Below, in pieces: positions 9,202-19,811 of a DNA stretch of 64,000 nucleotides (position 1 is the stretch's first letter; the number at the start of each line of letters is the position of its first letter). Origin of the DNA: Microbacterium sp. AB (GTDB taxonomy: Bacteria; Actinomycetota; Actinomycetes; Actinomycetales; Microbacteriaceae); NCBI RefSeq assembly GCF_032878875.1, contig NZ_CP118157.1, forward strand, positions 2,294,001-2,358,000, given 5' to 3'. The notes beneath the pieces were generated by a model. It did no database searches, was not told the DNA's origin, and saw only the letters and a list, made by a program, of their open reading frames with translations. The translations under genes were made by a program, and so were the position numbers.

Positions 9202-9764
9202 CGCCAGGCCTCCATCCGCACGATGATGAACTTGCGCGCACGAGCCAGAAGGCCGCGCACGGTCGAGACGGGGAGGTCCAGCTCGGCGGCGATCTCGTCG
9301 TAGCCGTAGCCGCCGAGCTCGCGCATCATCCAGCACTCCCGCTGCGACGGCGGCAGCTCCTGCAGGGCCGCCCCGAGCGCCTCCACCTCGGATCGCACCT
9401 CGACGACCTGCGCGGGGCCGGCATGGTCGGGGGCACTGCGCTCGATCGCGTCGATGTCCTCCGCCGGACGCGTCGCGCGCAGGCGGTCCACGGCCTTCCG
9501 GCTCACGATGCGCATCAGCCAGCTCTTGACCTTCGACGGGTCGTCCAGGTCGGGGAGCCGCTGCCACGCCGTCACGAACGACTCCTGCACGACGTCGTCG
9601 ACGTCGGCGGTGCCTGCGAGCATCCGGCGCGTATAGGCGCGCAGGAGAGGAGCGTAGCGACGCACGAGGACCGTGAAGGCCGCGACGTCGCCGTCCGCCG
9701 CACGCCCCACGACGATCCCGTCATCCGCTTCCTCCAGCCGATCCGACGACGACCCTCCGTTCAT
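9198..9764 (-). CDS. ECF-type RNA polymerase sigma factor (copy 1)
   Basis: Extracytoplasmic-function sigma-70 factor of 188 residues with region 2 (FTVLVRRYAPLLRAYTRRMLAG, DVDDVVQESFVTAWQRLP, KSWLMRIVSRKAVDRLR) and region 4 ([46 protein letters not shown]). The ATG at 9764 is preceded by GGAGGAG, and 44 upstream in-frame codons look non-coding. It heads an operon with two Asp23-type genes. It is closely similar to the sigma gene at 14317-14883, with which it shares ADDGIV-GRAADGD and the whole KSWLMRIVSRKAVDR block, and the two have identical length. Confidence 0.9.
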   Translation of the reverse strand: MNGGSSSDRLEEADDGIVVGRAADGDVAAFTVLVRRYAPLLRAYTRRMLAGTADVDDVVQESFVTAWQRLPDLDDPSKVKSWLMRIVSRKAVDRLRATRPAEDIDAIERSAPDHAGPAQVVEVRSEVEALGAALQELPPSQRECWMMRELGGYGYDEIAAELDLPVSTVRGLLARARKFIIVRMEAWR

Positions 9765-10077
9765 CCCCTGCTCCTCCCCCCGGAGTGTGCGACCGACAGC
9801 GAGCCGGCGCGGCACTGATGCCCTGGACCGCATCTTGCCACAGCGGGATCGACTCCACGTCGCGCTTGACATCCTCGGTCCTGCCGTCGGGTCCACGGTG
9901 CTCTCCTCGCTGCCTCTCCGAAGCGGCCGCCTCGTCGAGCCGGCTCGGAGCCGGGGCGCGGCGATATCGGTAGGACGCGGCGACGGGGACGGATGTCACG
10001 AAATCGTCGGAGACGACTCTCGAGAGCCCTCGTCTCCCGCGGGAAGGCGCTGACGCGGTCCCGGCGGCGGCGCGGCC
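9765..10077. other. Intergenic region upstream of sigma factor copy 1
   Basis: A 313-base gap between the sigma gene start and the end of the symporter gene, both on the minus strand. I see no supportable ORF. It must contain the sigma operon promoter and possibly the end of the symporter transcript, but no hairpin plus T-run is evident. A TTGACA on the plus strand at 9866-9871 has no gene behind it. Confidence 0.4.
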
Positions 10078-11376
10078 TCAGTCGGCGCGGTCCGCGCGTT
10101 CGAGCCGCTCCTCGTCGGCGGCCGTGTCGACGCTCACCGCGTCGGCCGTCCTCTTCCCGTCGTAGACGTCGCGGTCGATCTCGTCGCTCGCGTCCGCCAC
10201 GAGCATCGCGACGAGCGTGTCGCCGTTGACGTTGAGGAACGTGCGGAAGATGCCGGCGAACCAGTCCACGGCGATGAGGAGCCCCACCGCCTCGAACGGG
10301 AGCCCGAGCGAGGTCGCCAGGAACATCGCGACGACGGGGAAGCCGCCGGGGACCGTGATGGTGCCCATGTTGAGCAGCACGGCCAACGCCATCCCCAGGA
10401 CGATCTGGCCCGGCGTGAGCGCGACGTCCCCCGCCTGCGCGAGGAACATCACGACGATCATGTAGTTGAGCACGGCGCCGTAGGAGCCCATCGTGAGCCC
10501 CACGGAGAGCGTGAAGCTCGCCACACGCTGGCTGACGCCGACCTTCTCGACGGCGTTGCGGAGCACCGTGGGGAAGGTGACGGCCGAGCTCGTCGTCGTG
10601 ACGGCGATGGCGGTCTGCTCGGCGAGCTTGCGCGGGAGCTTCCAAGGGCTGAGCCGGGTGCGCGCCGCGACCACGGCGACGAACAGCACGAGGAGGACGA
10701 CGACGCCCACGAGGGTCGTCCCGAGGTACTTCAGCGCCGTCGTCACGACGGCGAACCCGACGTCTCCGGCGAGGGCGGCGAGCAGGCAGAACACGCCGAT
10801 CGGCGCGATGTGCATGACGAACCGGATCATCGTGAGCACGATCTGCTGCAGCTGGTCGAAGAACCCCAGGACGAGACGGTTCCCGGTCCTCGCGACGGAG
10901 CTGTTGAGCGCCGCTCCGAACAGCAGCGAGAAGACGATGATCGGCACCATGGACGCCGTGGACATCGCCTCGAAGATGTTCGTCGAGACGAAGCCGAGGA
11001 CGGTCTCCTGCCAGCCGGTGGTCTCGGTCGCGGAGTCCTGCAGCGACGGGTCGAGCTCGCCGGCGAACACCATGCCGTCGCCGGGCCGGAACAGCACGCT
11101 CAGCCCCCAGGCGAGGACGGCCGCGACGACGGAGAAGCCGATCATCCACGCGAACGTCCGGAACGCCAGCCGGCCGGCGCCCTTCCCCGTCATCGAGCCG
11201 GTCGCGACGATGACGGACGCCATGACGAGCGGCACGATCGACATCTGGATGAGGCGGATGAACAGGTCTCCGACGAACGTCAGGTTGGCCGCCCACTCGC
11301 CCGCGATCAGCCCGAAGACGATCCCCGCGATCGCGGCGACCCCGATCTGGAGCGCGGGGTTCTTCAGGATCTTCAT
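10078..11376 (-). CDS. Dicarboxylate/amino acid:cation symporter (DAACS family)
   Basis: Membrane symporter for glutamate/aspartate, C4-dicarboxylates or serine/threonine with Na+ or H+. The 432-residue product has about eight membrane segments plus re-entrant loops; the serine-rich TTTSSAVTFPTVLRNA loop, LNMGTITVPGGFPVVAMF and DWFAGIFRTFLNVNGDTLVAM near the C-terminus are diagnostic of the GltP/DctA/SstT family. The ATG at 11376 (MKILKNPALQ) has GGAGGAG five bases before it; starts further upstream would consume that site. The gene stands alone on the minus strand, divergent from pgi. The substrate is not resolved by these motifs. Confidence 0.9.
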   Translation of the reverse strand: MKILKNPALQIGVAAIAGIVFGLIAGEWAANLTFVGDLFIRLIQMSIVPLVMASVIVATGSMTGKGAGRLAFRTFAWMIGFSVVAAVLAWGLSVLFRPGDGMVFAGELDPSLQDSATETTGWQETVLGFVSTNIFEAMSTASMVPIIVFSLLFGAALNSSVARTGNRLVLGFFDQLQQIVLTMIRFVMHIAPIGVFCLLAALAGDVGFAVVTTALKYLGTTLVGVVVLLVLFVAVVAARTRLSPWKLPRKLAEQTAIAVTTTSSAVTFPTVLRNAVEKVGVSQRVASFTLSVGLTMGSYGAVLNYMIVVMFLAQAGDVALTPGQIVLGMALAVLLNMGTITVPGGFPVVAMFLATSLGLPFEAVGLLIAVDWFAGIFRTFLNVNGDTLVAMLVADASDEIDRDVYDGKRTADAVSVDTAADEERLERADRAD

Positions 11377-11537
11377 GTGCTCCTCCATGGGGCTCGCTGC
11401 GCGGCGCATCTGCCTGCCTGCCTGGCGAGACTAGGAGGGCGCCGTTAGCGAGATGAGGACGGCGTGTTTCCGTCGTGTTTCCGGGATCTCCCGCCGGACG
11501 GCGGCCGGGCGCTCGCGGCACTCGGTACGGTTGCATC

Positions 11538-13220
11538 ATGACCGCTCCCGTCGACCCCACGTCCACCGAGGCCTGGGCGGAGCTCGATGCGCTCCGCGCG
11601 AGCTTCTCCCCCGATCTGCGCGCATGGTTCGCCGAGGACCCCACGCGCGCCGAGCGTCTCAGCCTGCCGCTCGCCGATCTGCACGTCGACCTCTCGAAGA
11701 ACCTCGTGACCGACGACGTCCTCGCCGCGCTCGTGCGCCTCGCCGAGCAGACCGGCGTCGCCGAGCGGTTCGCCGCCCTGCTCGCCGGCGAGCACATCAA
11801 CACGACCGAGGACCGCGCCGTCCTGCACACCGCGCTGCGACGGCCTGCCGGCTCCTCGCCCGCGCTCGTCGTCGACGGGCAGCGGATCGACGAGGACGTC
11901 CAGGCCGTCCTCGACGAGGTCTCGTCGTTCGCCGAGCGCGTCCGCGGCGGCGACTGGGTCGGCGTGACCGGCAAGCGCGTCACGCACGTCGTGAACATCG
12001 GCATCGGCGGCTCCGACCTCGGCCCCGTCATGGTCTACGAGGCGCTGAAGCCGTATGCCGACGCCGGGCTCGAGGCGCGCTTCGTGTCGAACATCGACCC
12101 GACCGACCTCGCCCAGAAGACCGCCGACCTCGATGCCGAGACGACGCTGTTCATCGTCGCGTCGAAGACCTTCACGACGCTCGAGACGCTCACGAACGCC
12201 CGCCTCGCCCGCGACTGGCTGTGGACGCGGCTGGAGGAGAAGGGCGCGACCGGCTCCGACGAGACGTCGCGCGCCGACGCCGTCGCGCATCACTTCGTGG
12301 CCGTGTCGACCGCCCTCGACAAGGTCGAGGCGTTCGGCATCGACCCCCGGAACGCGTTCGGCTTCTGGGACTGGGTCGGCGGCCGCTACTCGGTGGACTC
12401 CGCGATCGGCACGTCGCTGGCCGTCGTGCTCGGCCCCGACGTGTTCCGCGAGCTGCTCGCGGGCTTCCACGCCGTCGACGAGCACGTCCGCACGACGCCG
12501 CTCGAGCGGAACGTGCCCGCGCTCATGGGCCTCCTCAACGTCTGGTACACGAACTTCCTCGGCGCCCAGACCCACGCGGTCCTCCCCTACGCGCAGCAGC
12601 TGCACCGCTTCCCCGCCTATCTGCAGCAGCTGACGATGGAGTCCAACGGCAAGTCGGTCCGCTGGGACGGCTCGCCCGTCACGACCGACACGGGCGAGAT
12701 CTTCTGGGGCGAGCCGGGGACGAACGGCCAGCACGCCTTCTACCAGCTCATCCATCAGGGCACGCGCCTCATCCCCGCCGACTTCGTCGCGTTCGCGAAT
12801 CCCGCCTACCCCCTTCGGGACGGCGAGCGGGACGTGCACGGGCTGTTCCTCGCGAACTTCCTCGCGCAGACGAAGGCGCTGGCCTTCGGGAAGACCGCGG
12901 AGGAGGTCGAGGCGGAGGGAACGACGGGCGCGCTCGTCGCGGCGCGCACGTTCGCCGGCAACCGCCCGACGACGTCGATCTTCGGCCCGGCCCTGACCCC
13001 CTCCGTCCTCGGCCAGCTCATCGCCCTCTACGAGCACATCGTGTTCGCCCAGGGCGCGGTGTGGGGCATCAACTCCTTCGACCAGTGGGGCGTCGAGCTC
13101 GGCAAGCAGCTCGCGCTGCAGATCGCGCCCGCCATCGAGGGCGATGCGGACGCGCTCGCGGACCAGGACGCCTCGACGCGGGCGCTGCTCGCGTACTACC
13201 GGGATCACCGCACGGCCTGA
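11538..13220 (+). CDS. pgi: Glucose-6-phosphate isomerase
   Basis: Glycolytic/gluconeogenic enzyme interconverting glucose 6-phosphate and fructose 6-phosphate. The 560-residue product has [19 protein letters not shown], the sugar-phosphate site [13 protein letters not shown], the family signature [15 protein letters not shown] and the C-terminal [16 protein letters not shown] with the catalytic lysine. It begins [19 protein letters not shown]; the upstream in-frame extension is discarded as it lacks family similarity. No clear Shine-Dalgarno is seen close to the ATG. It is convergent with the hydrolase gene over a 132-base gap without an obvious T-rich terminator. Confidence 0.97.
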   Translation: MTAPVDPTSTEAWAELDALRASFSPDLRAWFAEDPTRAERLSLPLADLHVDLSKNLVTDDVLAALVRLAEQTGVAERFAALLAGEHINTTEDRAVLHTALRRPAGSSPALVVDGQRIDEDVQAVLDEVSSFAERVRGGDWVGVTGKRVTHVVNIGIGGSDLGPVMVYEALKPYADAGLEARFVSNIDPTDLAQKTADLDAETTLFIVASKTFTTLETLTNARLARDWLWTRLEEKGATGSDETSRADAVAHHFVAVSTALDKVEAFGIDPRNAFGFWDWVGGRYSVDSAIGTSLAVVLGPDVFRELLAGFHAVDEHVRTTPLERNVPALMGLLNVWYTNFLGAQTHAVLPYAQQLHRFPAYLQQLTMESNGKSVRWDGSPVTTDTGEIFWGEPGTNGQHAFYQLIHQGTRLIPADFVAFANPAYPLRDGERDVHGLFLANFLAQTKALAFGKTAEEVEAEGTTGALVAARTFAGNRPTTSIFGPALTPSVLGQLIALYEHIVFAQGAVWGINSFDQWGVELGKQLALQIAPAIEGDADALADQDASTRALLAYYRDHRTA

Positions 13221-13352
13221 CGCAGGACGGATGGGACGAGCTCCAGCCGCAGACGGGGCGCGACGGCGTGGTCCCGGTGCACGATCCCCGGGCGCCGTGT
13301 CGTTCGACGCCGTCGCCGTGCTGCACCGTACGGAGGGCCGCGCCTGCGGGGT

Positions 13353-14883
<1,531 letters not shown>

Positions 14884-15107
14884 GCATGCCCCCCCTCACG
14901 CAAGAGGCCCTCCCCCATGAGGGCCCACGACGGCGCTCACGCGCCGCCGCTGGCCACACGATGCCTCGGAGACATGTCGCGCGCACGGAGGTTGTATGGT
15001 CCATCCAGTCATCCCGCGCGACCGTGCGCCGTGCCCGTAGGACACCCACACACGGCGACGATCGCGGGGAGACGCCGGAATGGATCCCGCGCCTCCCCGC
15101 GCACAGC

Positions 15108-15281
15108 TCACTTCTTGAACGTGTCCTTCACGTCCTCGGCCGTCTTCCTGATGTCGCCCTTGGCCTGGTCCGCCTTGCCCTCCGCGACGAGCTTGTCGTT
15201 GTCGGAGACGTGACCGGCCGCTTCCTTCGCCTTGCCGGCGACCTTGTCGGCGGCGGCCTTGATCTTGTCCTGAGCGCTCAT
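15108..15281 (-). CDS. CsbD family stress protein
   Basis: A 57-residue hydrophilic protein, MSAQDKIKAAADKVAGKAKE at its start, with the repeated Lys/Ala/Asp pattern and central DNDKLVAEGKADQAKGDIRK that define CsbD. CsbD proteins are general-stress proteins of unknown biochemical role, induced by SigB-type regulators in Firmicutes. AAGGAAG lies seven bases before the ATG. It is the third member of a minus-strand run (Asp23, small membrane protein, CsbD) upstream of a sigma factor gene, which fits envelope/general stress control. Confidence 0.9.
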   Translation of the reverse strand: MSAQDKIKAAADKVAGKAKEAAGHVSDNDKLVAEGKADQAKGDIRKTAEDVKDTFKK

Positions 15282-15358
15282 GTCTGCTTCCTTTCTCTCT
15301 TCTTCACGACCCCGGGTCCGGATGGCCGTGCACGTGACGGCGTCGTTGCGCCGTCAGA

Positions 15359-15580
15359 TCAATCGCCGAGCTTCCCCAGCTGCTTCCGGGTCTTCTCGAT
15401 CGACTTCCGGGCCTTCTTCGCCAGGCGACGACGCGACTTCTTCGCCTCCGGGCTGGTCCACAGCCGTTCCGCCTGATGACGGAGGTCCTCGTAGCCCTTG
15501 CCTCGCGACTTCGCCGACTCCACCCCCACGAGATACGACGCGACCACGAGGATCGCGATGATCAACAGGTTCTTCTTCAT
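15359..15580 (-). CDS. Small membrane-anchored basic protein
   Basis: A 73-residue protein with one N-terminal hydrophobic segment (MKKNLLIIAILVVASYLVGV) and a strongly basic cytoplasmic or external tail (SPEAKKSRRRLAKKARKSIE). It sits between the Asp23 and csbD genes on the same strand. I recall similar short proteins next to Asp23 genes in Microbacteriaceae, without function. A longer in-frame extension upstream is GC-rich shadow. The ATG at 15580 is the natural start because it places the membrane segment at the N-terminus. Confidence 0.7.
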   Translation of the reverse strand: MKKNLLIIAILVVASYLVGVESAKSRGKGYEDLRHQAERLWTSPEAKKSRRRLAKKARKSIEKTRKQLGKLGD

Positions 15581-15651
15581 CCGTCTCTGCCTTCCCTCGG
15601 GGGCCGCCGACCCGTCGCGGACATCCCGCGTCGCGTCGTCGACGGCTGCTT

Positions 15652-16056
15652 TCACTCGGCTCGCGCCGGCTCGGACCCGTCGTCGTCCTCGGACGGGATG
15701 TGGATGTCGTCGATCGCGACGTTCACCTCGGTGACGTCGAGCCCGATGAGATCCTGAGCCGCCTGAGAGATCGCCGCACGCACCTCGTCCGCCACGGTGC
15801 GAAGCGCCACCGGATACTCCGCGACGATCGTGACGTCCACCGCCACCTGCGTCTCCCCCACCTCGACGCTGACGCCCTGGGACGGATCGGACGTGTCGAA
15901 CGCGTCGCGGATCGCGCCGACCGCCCGCGCGGCCCCACCCCCGAGGGCGTGCACGCCGTCGACCCCGCGGGCCGCGATGCCCACGATCTTCGCGACCACG
16001 CCGTCGTCGATCTCCGTCTCGCCGTCGGGCCGGATCCCGCCGGTCACATTCGACAT
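15652..16056 (-). CDS. Asp23/Gls24 family envelope stress response protein
   Basis: A 134-residue protein matching the Asp23/Gls24 family well: GGIRPDGETEIDDGVVAKIVG near the start, GVDGVHALGGG, the strand pattern VSVEVGETQVAVDVTIVAEYPVALRTVADEVRAAI, and DVTEVNVAIDDIHIP. In staphylococci Asp23 lines the membrane through an anchor partner; the small membrane protein encoded next could play such a role here (inference). The ATG at 16056 is preceded by GAAGGAG. It is the first gene of the stress cluster that continues to the second sigma factor. Confidence 0.9.
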   Translation of the reverse strand: MSNVTGGIRPDGETEIDDGVVAKIVGIAARGVDGVHALGGGAARAVGAIRDAFDTSDPSQGVSVEVGETQVAVDVTIVAEYPVALRTVADEVRAAISQAAQDLIGLDVTEVNVAIDDIHIPSEDDDGSEPARAE

Positions 16057-16299
16057 GTCGTGCTCCTTCGTTGCTTCCGCTCTGCCGCACCCCTGGATGC
16101 GGGCCGCTGCGGCCAGCGACACTCGTAAGACGTGTCCGGCGGCACGAACGTCACAAACCGGGCGGATGGAGTCTCGTGGCGACGGCCGGCGTCAGCGCCG
16201 GAGAGACGAAGCGCACGCTCGGGACGGCAGGTCGGGACGGCCCTGCCGGGCCTGCTCGCGCCAGGCCGGGCAGGGCGTCCTTCCGCGCCGCGCCCCCGG

Positions 16300-17466
16300 T
16301 CAGCCCTCCACGGCGAAGGTCAGTCCGGCGTACCGCTGCAGCCGCTCCACGAGGCGTCCCTGAAGCGCTGCCGCGGGCGTCCAGAAGCCGCCGGGGACGG
16401 CGTCGGCCTCCGTGACCAGGCAGATCGCGCTCTCGGCGATCATCCTGGGCGTCGAGCCGTATCCGGGATCCTCGTCGCCCTTGACCGACACGCGCACCTG
16501 ACGGCCGTCGGGCGCGATGCCGATGAGGAGCAGGTCGAAGTATCCCGCCTGCCTGTCCTGCGGCCCTTCGCCCGGCTTCGGGGCCGCCGGGGACGGGGCA
16601 TCGGCGTCCGGCGAGGCTCCCGGCCCGTCCTCGTCGCCGGGCTCCTCCCCGGCGACCATCATCTCGTCGTAGACGAACCCGCGGCCGTACGCGTGCTCCA
16701 GGAGCAGGTTCGAGCGATGGACGACCTGGGTGTCGACGACCCCCAGCATGAACGGGACGACCGCCCCCACATCGGGGTCCGTCGTCGGCACCGCCCCCGA
16801 GGGCTGGGCGGGGCCCTCGAAGCCGGGGGTGAGGCCGAACGGGCTGTTGACCACCTCCGCCAGGGAGGGATCGTCCTCCAGCGCCTCCGCCGTGCTCTTC
16901 ATGCTGGCGATCGATCCGCCGGAGACTCCGCCCTTGAACGCGCGGACGCGCCCCTTCACGCGCGGGACCGGTGCGCCCAGCGCCGTGCGCGCCGTGTCCT
17001 GGCAGAACCAGACGCCGGTGTCGGACGGGATGGAGTCGAAACCGCAGGCGAACAGGATCCGCGCACCGCTCTCCTTGGCCCGCGCCTCGTGCTCGTCGAT
17101 CATGCGGCGCATCCAGTGGGACTCGCCGGAGAGGTCGAGATAGTCCGTCCCCGACTCCGCGCAGGCGGCCACCAGATCGGACCCGTAGAGACGGTAGGGG
17201 CCGACCGTGGTGATCACGGCCTTGGTCCGGGCGACCATCTCCCGCAACGACACCGGGTCCTTGGCGTCGGCGATGACGAAGGGCGTGTCCTCGGGCGCGC
17301 CGATCGCGTCCCTCGCCTCGACGAGATCCGCCTCGAACTGGCCGCCCATCGCCCACGCGACCTCACCGCCGAGACCGTGCTTCTGCAGCAGGTGCTCCGC
17401 CACGAGACGGCCGGTGAAGCCGGTCGCGCCGAAGACGACGATGTCGAATTCCCTCGTCTGGTTCAT
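16300..17466 (-). CDS. Saccharopine dehydrogenase-like NAD(P)-dependent (trans-acting enoyl) reductase
   Basis: A 388-residue Rossmann-fold protein beginning MNQTREFDIVVFGATGFTGR with the GxxGxxG-like nucleotide site, followed by TTVGPYRLYGSDLVAACAESGTDYLDLSGE and FACGFDSIPSDTGVW, all typical of the group that includes mycobacterial trans-acting enoyl reductases. A low-complexity Asp/Gly/Pro/Ala insert (EEPGDEDGPGASPDADAPSP) lies near residue 290. Such proteins reduce double bonds in lipid or polyketide precursors; the substrate here is unknown. The ATG at 17466 is used. A perfect 22-bp palindrome lies about 225 bases upstream. Confidence 0.85.
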   Translation of the reverse strand: MNQTREFDIVVFGATGFTGRLVAEHLLQKHGLGGEVAWAMGGQFEADLVEARDAIGAPEDTPFVIADAKDPVSLREMVARTKAVITTVGPYRLYGSDLVAACAESGTDYLDLSGESHWMRRMIDEHEARAKESGARILFACGFDSIPSDTGVWFCQDTARTALGAPVPRVKGRVRAFKGGVSGGSIASMKSTAEALEDDPSLAEVVNSPFGLTPGFEGPAQPSGAVPTTDPDVGAVVPFMLGVVDTQVVHRSNLLLEHAYGRGFVYDEMMVAGEEPGDEDGPGASPDADAPSPAAPKPGEGPQDRQAGYFDLLLIGIAPDGRQVRVSVKGDEDPGYGSTPRMIAESAICLVTEADAVPGGFWTPAAALQGRLVERLQRYAGLTFAVEG

Positions 17467-17786
17467 GGTTGTCCTCTTTCTCCTAGGGGCCGCGAAGGGC
17501 GTCCGCGCCGCTGCGGGCACGCCCTGGCTCGTACGCATGGGGTCGAGGCGACGACGACGTCGAAAGCCCGACGGAGGGTGAGGAGGTCCGGCGGGTGCCG
17601 AGCGAGACGGCGGGATCGGTGCGCCCGTCGGGCGACATCCGACCGGTCGTCGTGCGCGATGCGCTCGACGACCACCAGACCATGATCATATAGCTATGCT
17701 AGCATAGCTATTGCGGCGCGAGCGGAGACGTCGGTCGTGCTGTCAAGGGACACGCATCGGTCCTCGGCGTCGCCTAGCCTTCCGTC
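17467..17786. other. Divergent intergenic region with palindrome
   Basis: A 320-base gap between the reductase (minus strand) and the truncated glycosyltransferase (plus strand). Apart from the palindrome at 17690-17711 I see no supportable gene; short frames here are GC shadows. It should contain both divergent promoters. Confidence 0.5.
17690..17711. promoter_or_regulatory. Perfect 22-bp palindromic operator candidate
   Basis: The half-site ATAGCTATGCT (17690-17700) is followed immediately by its exact reverse complement (17701-17711). It is 64% AT in a region above 65% GC and lies between divergent genes, as expected for a MarR-, PadR- or TetR-type operator. No regulator gene is adjacent, which is unusual for such sites; one may have been lost when the IS element removed the DNA to the right. 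Confidence 0.75.
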
Positions 17787-18068
17787 ATGGAATCCGCATC
17801 CTCGGGCGGCCGGCGGGAACGATGGCTCGTCGCGACCACGGAGTATGCGGGCCTGACGGGCTACACCGGCGGCATCGGGCGGCACTATGCGGCGCTCCTC
17901 CCCGCGCTCGTGCGCCTCGGCGTCGCCGTCGACCTCGTGGTCTTCTCAGACGCGGATCCGATCCCGGGTGCGCGGATGGACGGCGTGCGTCTCGTCTCGT
18001 TCCGGCGCACCGACGGGCTCGGCCGGCTCGCGGTGTCGCGGTCGAGAGCACGCCATGTGCGGGAGGTG
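17787..18068 (+). pseudogene. Glycosyltransferase family 4, N-terminal fragment cut by an IS element
   Basis: The reading frame begins MESASSGGRRERWLVATTEY and continues TGYTGGIGRHYAALLPALVRLGVAVDLVVFSDADP, the N-terminal Rossmann half of a GT4-type glycosyltransferase with its glycine-rich GGIGRHYA loop. After about 94 residues it runs into the left inverted repeat of the IS3-family element and ends in IS sequence. The remaining ~300 residues of a normal GT4 enzyme are not found on the other side of the IS, so the loss involved a deletion or rearrangement as well as insertion. Confidence 0.8.
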
Positions 18069-18137
18069 GGGTCTGGTGCAGGAACAGGTGACATCGAACG
18101 TGGCTAGCCCGGAGGGCTGGCCTGGAAGGATGTCATC

Positions 18138-18431
18138 ATGCCTAAGCCGTTTCCCAAGGAGTTCCGCGGCGACGTGATCCGCGTTGCGGAGAATCGTGAT
18201 CCGGAAGTGACGCTCGCGCAGATCGCGAAGGACTTCGGCGTCCATGTCGGAACTTTGGACAAGTGGATGCGGCAAGCCCGCATCGAGGCCGGCGAACAGG
18301 CGGGTGAGACGAAGCAGGAGTCCGTGGAGCTGCGTGAGCTCCGTAAGCGCAATCGCCTCCTCGAGCAGGAGGTCGAGGTCCTGCGTCGCGCGACCGCGTA
18401 TCTGTCTCAGGCTCATCTGCCGGGTAAATGA
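18138..18431 (+). CDS. IS3-family transposase OrfA
   Basis: A 97-residue DNA-binding subunit starting MPKPFPKEFRGDVIRVAENR with a helix-turn-helix (TLAQIAKDFGVHVGTLDKWMRQARIE) and a leucine-zipper-like C-terminus (LRELRKRNRLLEQEVEVLRRATAYL). Its stop overlaps the orfB start as ATGA. The OrfB frame has a TAA directly upstream of its ATG, so expression probably relies on start-stop coupling; a slip on the final AAA codon could still join the two. Confidence 0.9.
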   Translation: MPKPFPKEFRGDVIRVAENRDPEVTLAQIAKDFGVHVGTLDKWMRQARIEAGEQAGETKQESVELRELRKRNRLLEQEVEVLRRATAYLSQAHLPGK

Positions 18432-19330
18432 TGTACCCGCTCGTGAGCGAGCTCGCCGCGGACGGGATTCCTGTCGTGGTGTCGTGCCGGGTATTGAAGC
18501 TCGCTCGTCAGCCGTACTACCGCTGGCTGAACAACCCCGTCACGAGGCGGGAGTTGGAGGAGGCGTATCGTGCGAACGCGCTGTTCGATGCTCACCGTGA
18601 CGACCCGGAGTTCGGGTATCGGCTCCTCGCCGACGAAGCCCGCGACGAGGGCGAGCCGATGGCGGATCGGACGGCGTGGCGGATCGCATCGTTGAACGGC
18701 TGGTGGAGTGTGTTCGGGAAGAAGCGGAGCAAGAACGGCAAGAAGCCTGGCCCTGCTGTTCATGACGATCTCTGTGTCGTCATCGACGAGCACGGCCGGG
18801 AGCGTCACCAGTTCGTCGCTTCCCGACCGAACCAGCTCTGGCTGACCGACATCACGGAACACAAAACGAGCGAAGGCCGACTTTATCTTTGCGCGGTCAA
18901 GGACGCCTTCAGCGGCCGGATCGTGGGCTACTCGATCGACTCGCGCATGAAGGCATCTCTCGCGGTTCGCGCTGTCCGCAACGCTGTCCGGATGCGCGGA
19001 AACGTGAACGGCTGCATCGTTCATTCGGACAGAGGGTCGCAGTTTCGAAGCAGGAAGCTGCGCCGCGAACTCGCTGCCCATAATCTCGTCGGCTCGATGG
19101 GCAGGGTCGCTTCTTGCGGCGACAACGCGGCGATGGAATCGTTCTTCAGCCTGCTGCAGAAGAACGTCCTGAACCGGCGCTCCTGGGCCACCCGCGAACA
19201 GCTGCGCATCGCGATCGTGACCTGGATCGAGCGGACCTATCACCGGCGACGTCGACAGGTCCGCCTGGGCCGTTTGACGCCCATCGAGTTCGAGACCATC
19301 ATGAACAACGACCTGGCCCTCGCGGCCTAA
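18428..19330 (+). CDS. IS3-family transposase OrfB (DDE catalytic subunit)
   Basis: A 300-residue integrase-type catalytic domain with RPNQLWLTDITEH (first Asp), GCIVHSDRGSQFRS (second Asp) and NAAMESFFSLLQKN (Glu), the DDE triad with IS3 spacing, and the C-terminal LGRLTPIEFETIM. It appears intact. The protein differs clearly from the OrfB at 24099-24986, so the two elements are different IS types and not duplicates. Confidence 0.92.
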   Translation: MMYPLVSELAADGIPVVVSCRVLKLARQPYYRWLNNPVTRRELEEAYRANALFDAHRDDPEFGYRLLADEARDEGEPMADRTAWRIASLNGWWSVFGKKRSKNGKKPGPAVHDDLCVVIDEHGRERHQFVASRPNQLWLTDITEHKTSEGRLYLCAVKDAFSGRIVGYSIDSRMKASLAVRAVRNAVRMRGNVNGCIVHSDRGSQFRSRKLRRELAAHNLVGSMGRVASCGDNAAMESFFSLLQKNVLNRRSWATREQLRIAIVTWIERTYHRRRRQVRLGRLTPIEFETIMNNDLALAA

Positions 19331-19363
19331 CTAGAACTGTCACCTGTTCCTACACCAGACCCA

Positions 19364-19573
19364 GGCTTCGTCCACGATGACCAGCTGCCCCCTACGGAAC
19401 GTGGCGCCGGTGCGCACGTGCGTATCCCACCACTTCGCAGTGTTCTCCGCCTCGATCCCGAGGTCATCGGCGAGGACTTGCGCTGCGACCGCGGACGGGG
19501 CGAGCCCCACGACCGAACCTCGACCCCGCTCGGTCTCCCATGCCCGGCGGAGCGCGTTCATCGCGGTGGTCTT
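19364..19573 (-). pseudogene. MobF/TraA relaxase helicase-domain fragment
   Basis: On the minus strand 70 residues from KTTAMNALRRAW to GQLVIVDEA match the Walker A to Walker B segment of the intact relaxase at 35198-38755 at 61 of 70 positions. Upstream the Walker A glycines are degraded (AAAARKTT in place of GPAGAGKTT); downstream the frame is cut by the right end of the first IS. It is a relic of a related conjugative element, distinct in sequence from the present one, so it is not a recent copy. Confidence 0.85.
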
Positions 19574-19811
19574 CCTCGCCGCTGCGGCTTGGCTCGGCAG
19601 CCCTTGGATCGCGGTGGCCGCCCTCGTGCTCGCCGCCGGGCACGTCCCCGTCGCCATGATCACGGGCCGCGCGATCGGCTCGACGAGCGCATCGTGAGAT
19701 CCACGTCTGCATGGGATCTCGCCACGCCTGAACGTGGAGAGCATCGACGTCACGCCACCTCATGATCATCCCGCTCTCATCGGGAAAGCGACGGCGAAAG
19801 AGCTCTTCCCC
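19574..19811. other. Junction DNA between relaxase fragment and TetR gene
   Basis: About 240 bases without an intact gene. One plus-strand frame ending at 19697 encodes a hydrophobic stretch (FLAAAAWLGSPWIAVAALVLAA) that could be the C-terminal end of a lost membrane protein, but it is too short to assign and could be chance in GC-rich DNA. Confidence 0.35.

Larger units (their letters stand above)
18069..19362 (+). mobile_element. IS3-family insertion sequence (first element)
   Basis: About 1.29 kb bounded by inverted repeats TCTGGTGYAGGAACAGGTGA (left from 18072; right, as reverse complement, ending at 19359) that extend outward by GGG/CCC. It contains orfA and orfB of an IS3-type transposase. 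The flanks (GTG before, AGG after) show no target-site duplication, and the sequences on the two sides belong to unrelated genes. This suggests the element survived a later deletion or recombination. Confidence 0.88.

Noticed and set aside
9761..12031. 756-codon open frame on the minus strand spanning the symporter and the start of pgi
   Set aside because: Out of frame with the symporter, crosses two real genes and an intergenic region, Arg-rich and domain-free.
18138..18431. Programmed -1 frameshift in the first IS element
   Set aside because: No XXXYYYZ heptamer at the orfA end (sequence GGGTAAATGATG); an ATGA start-stop overlap explains orfB translation better.
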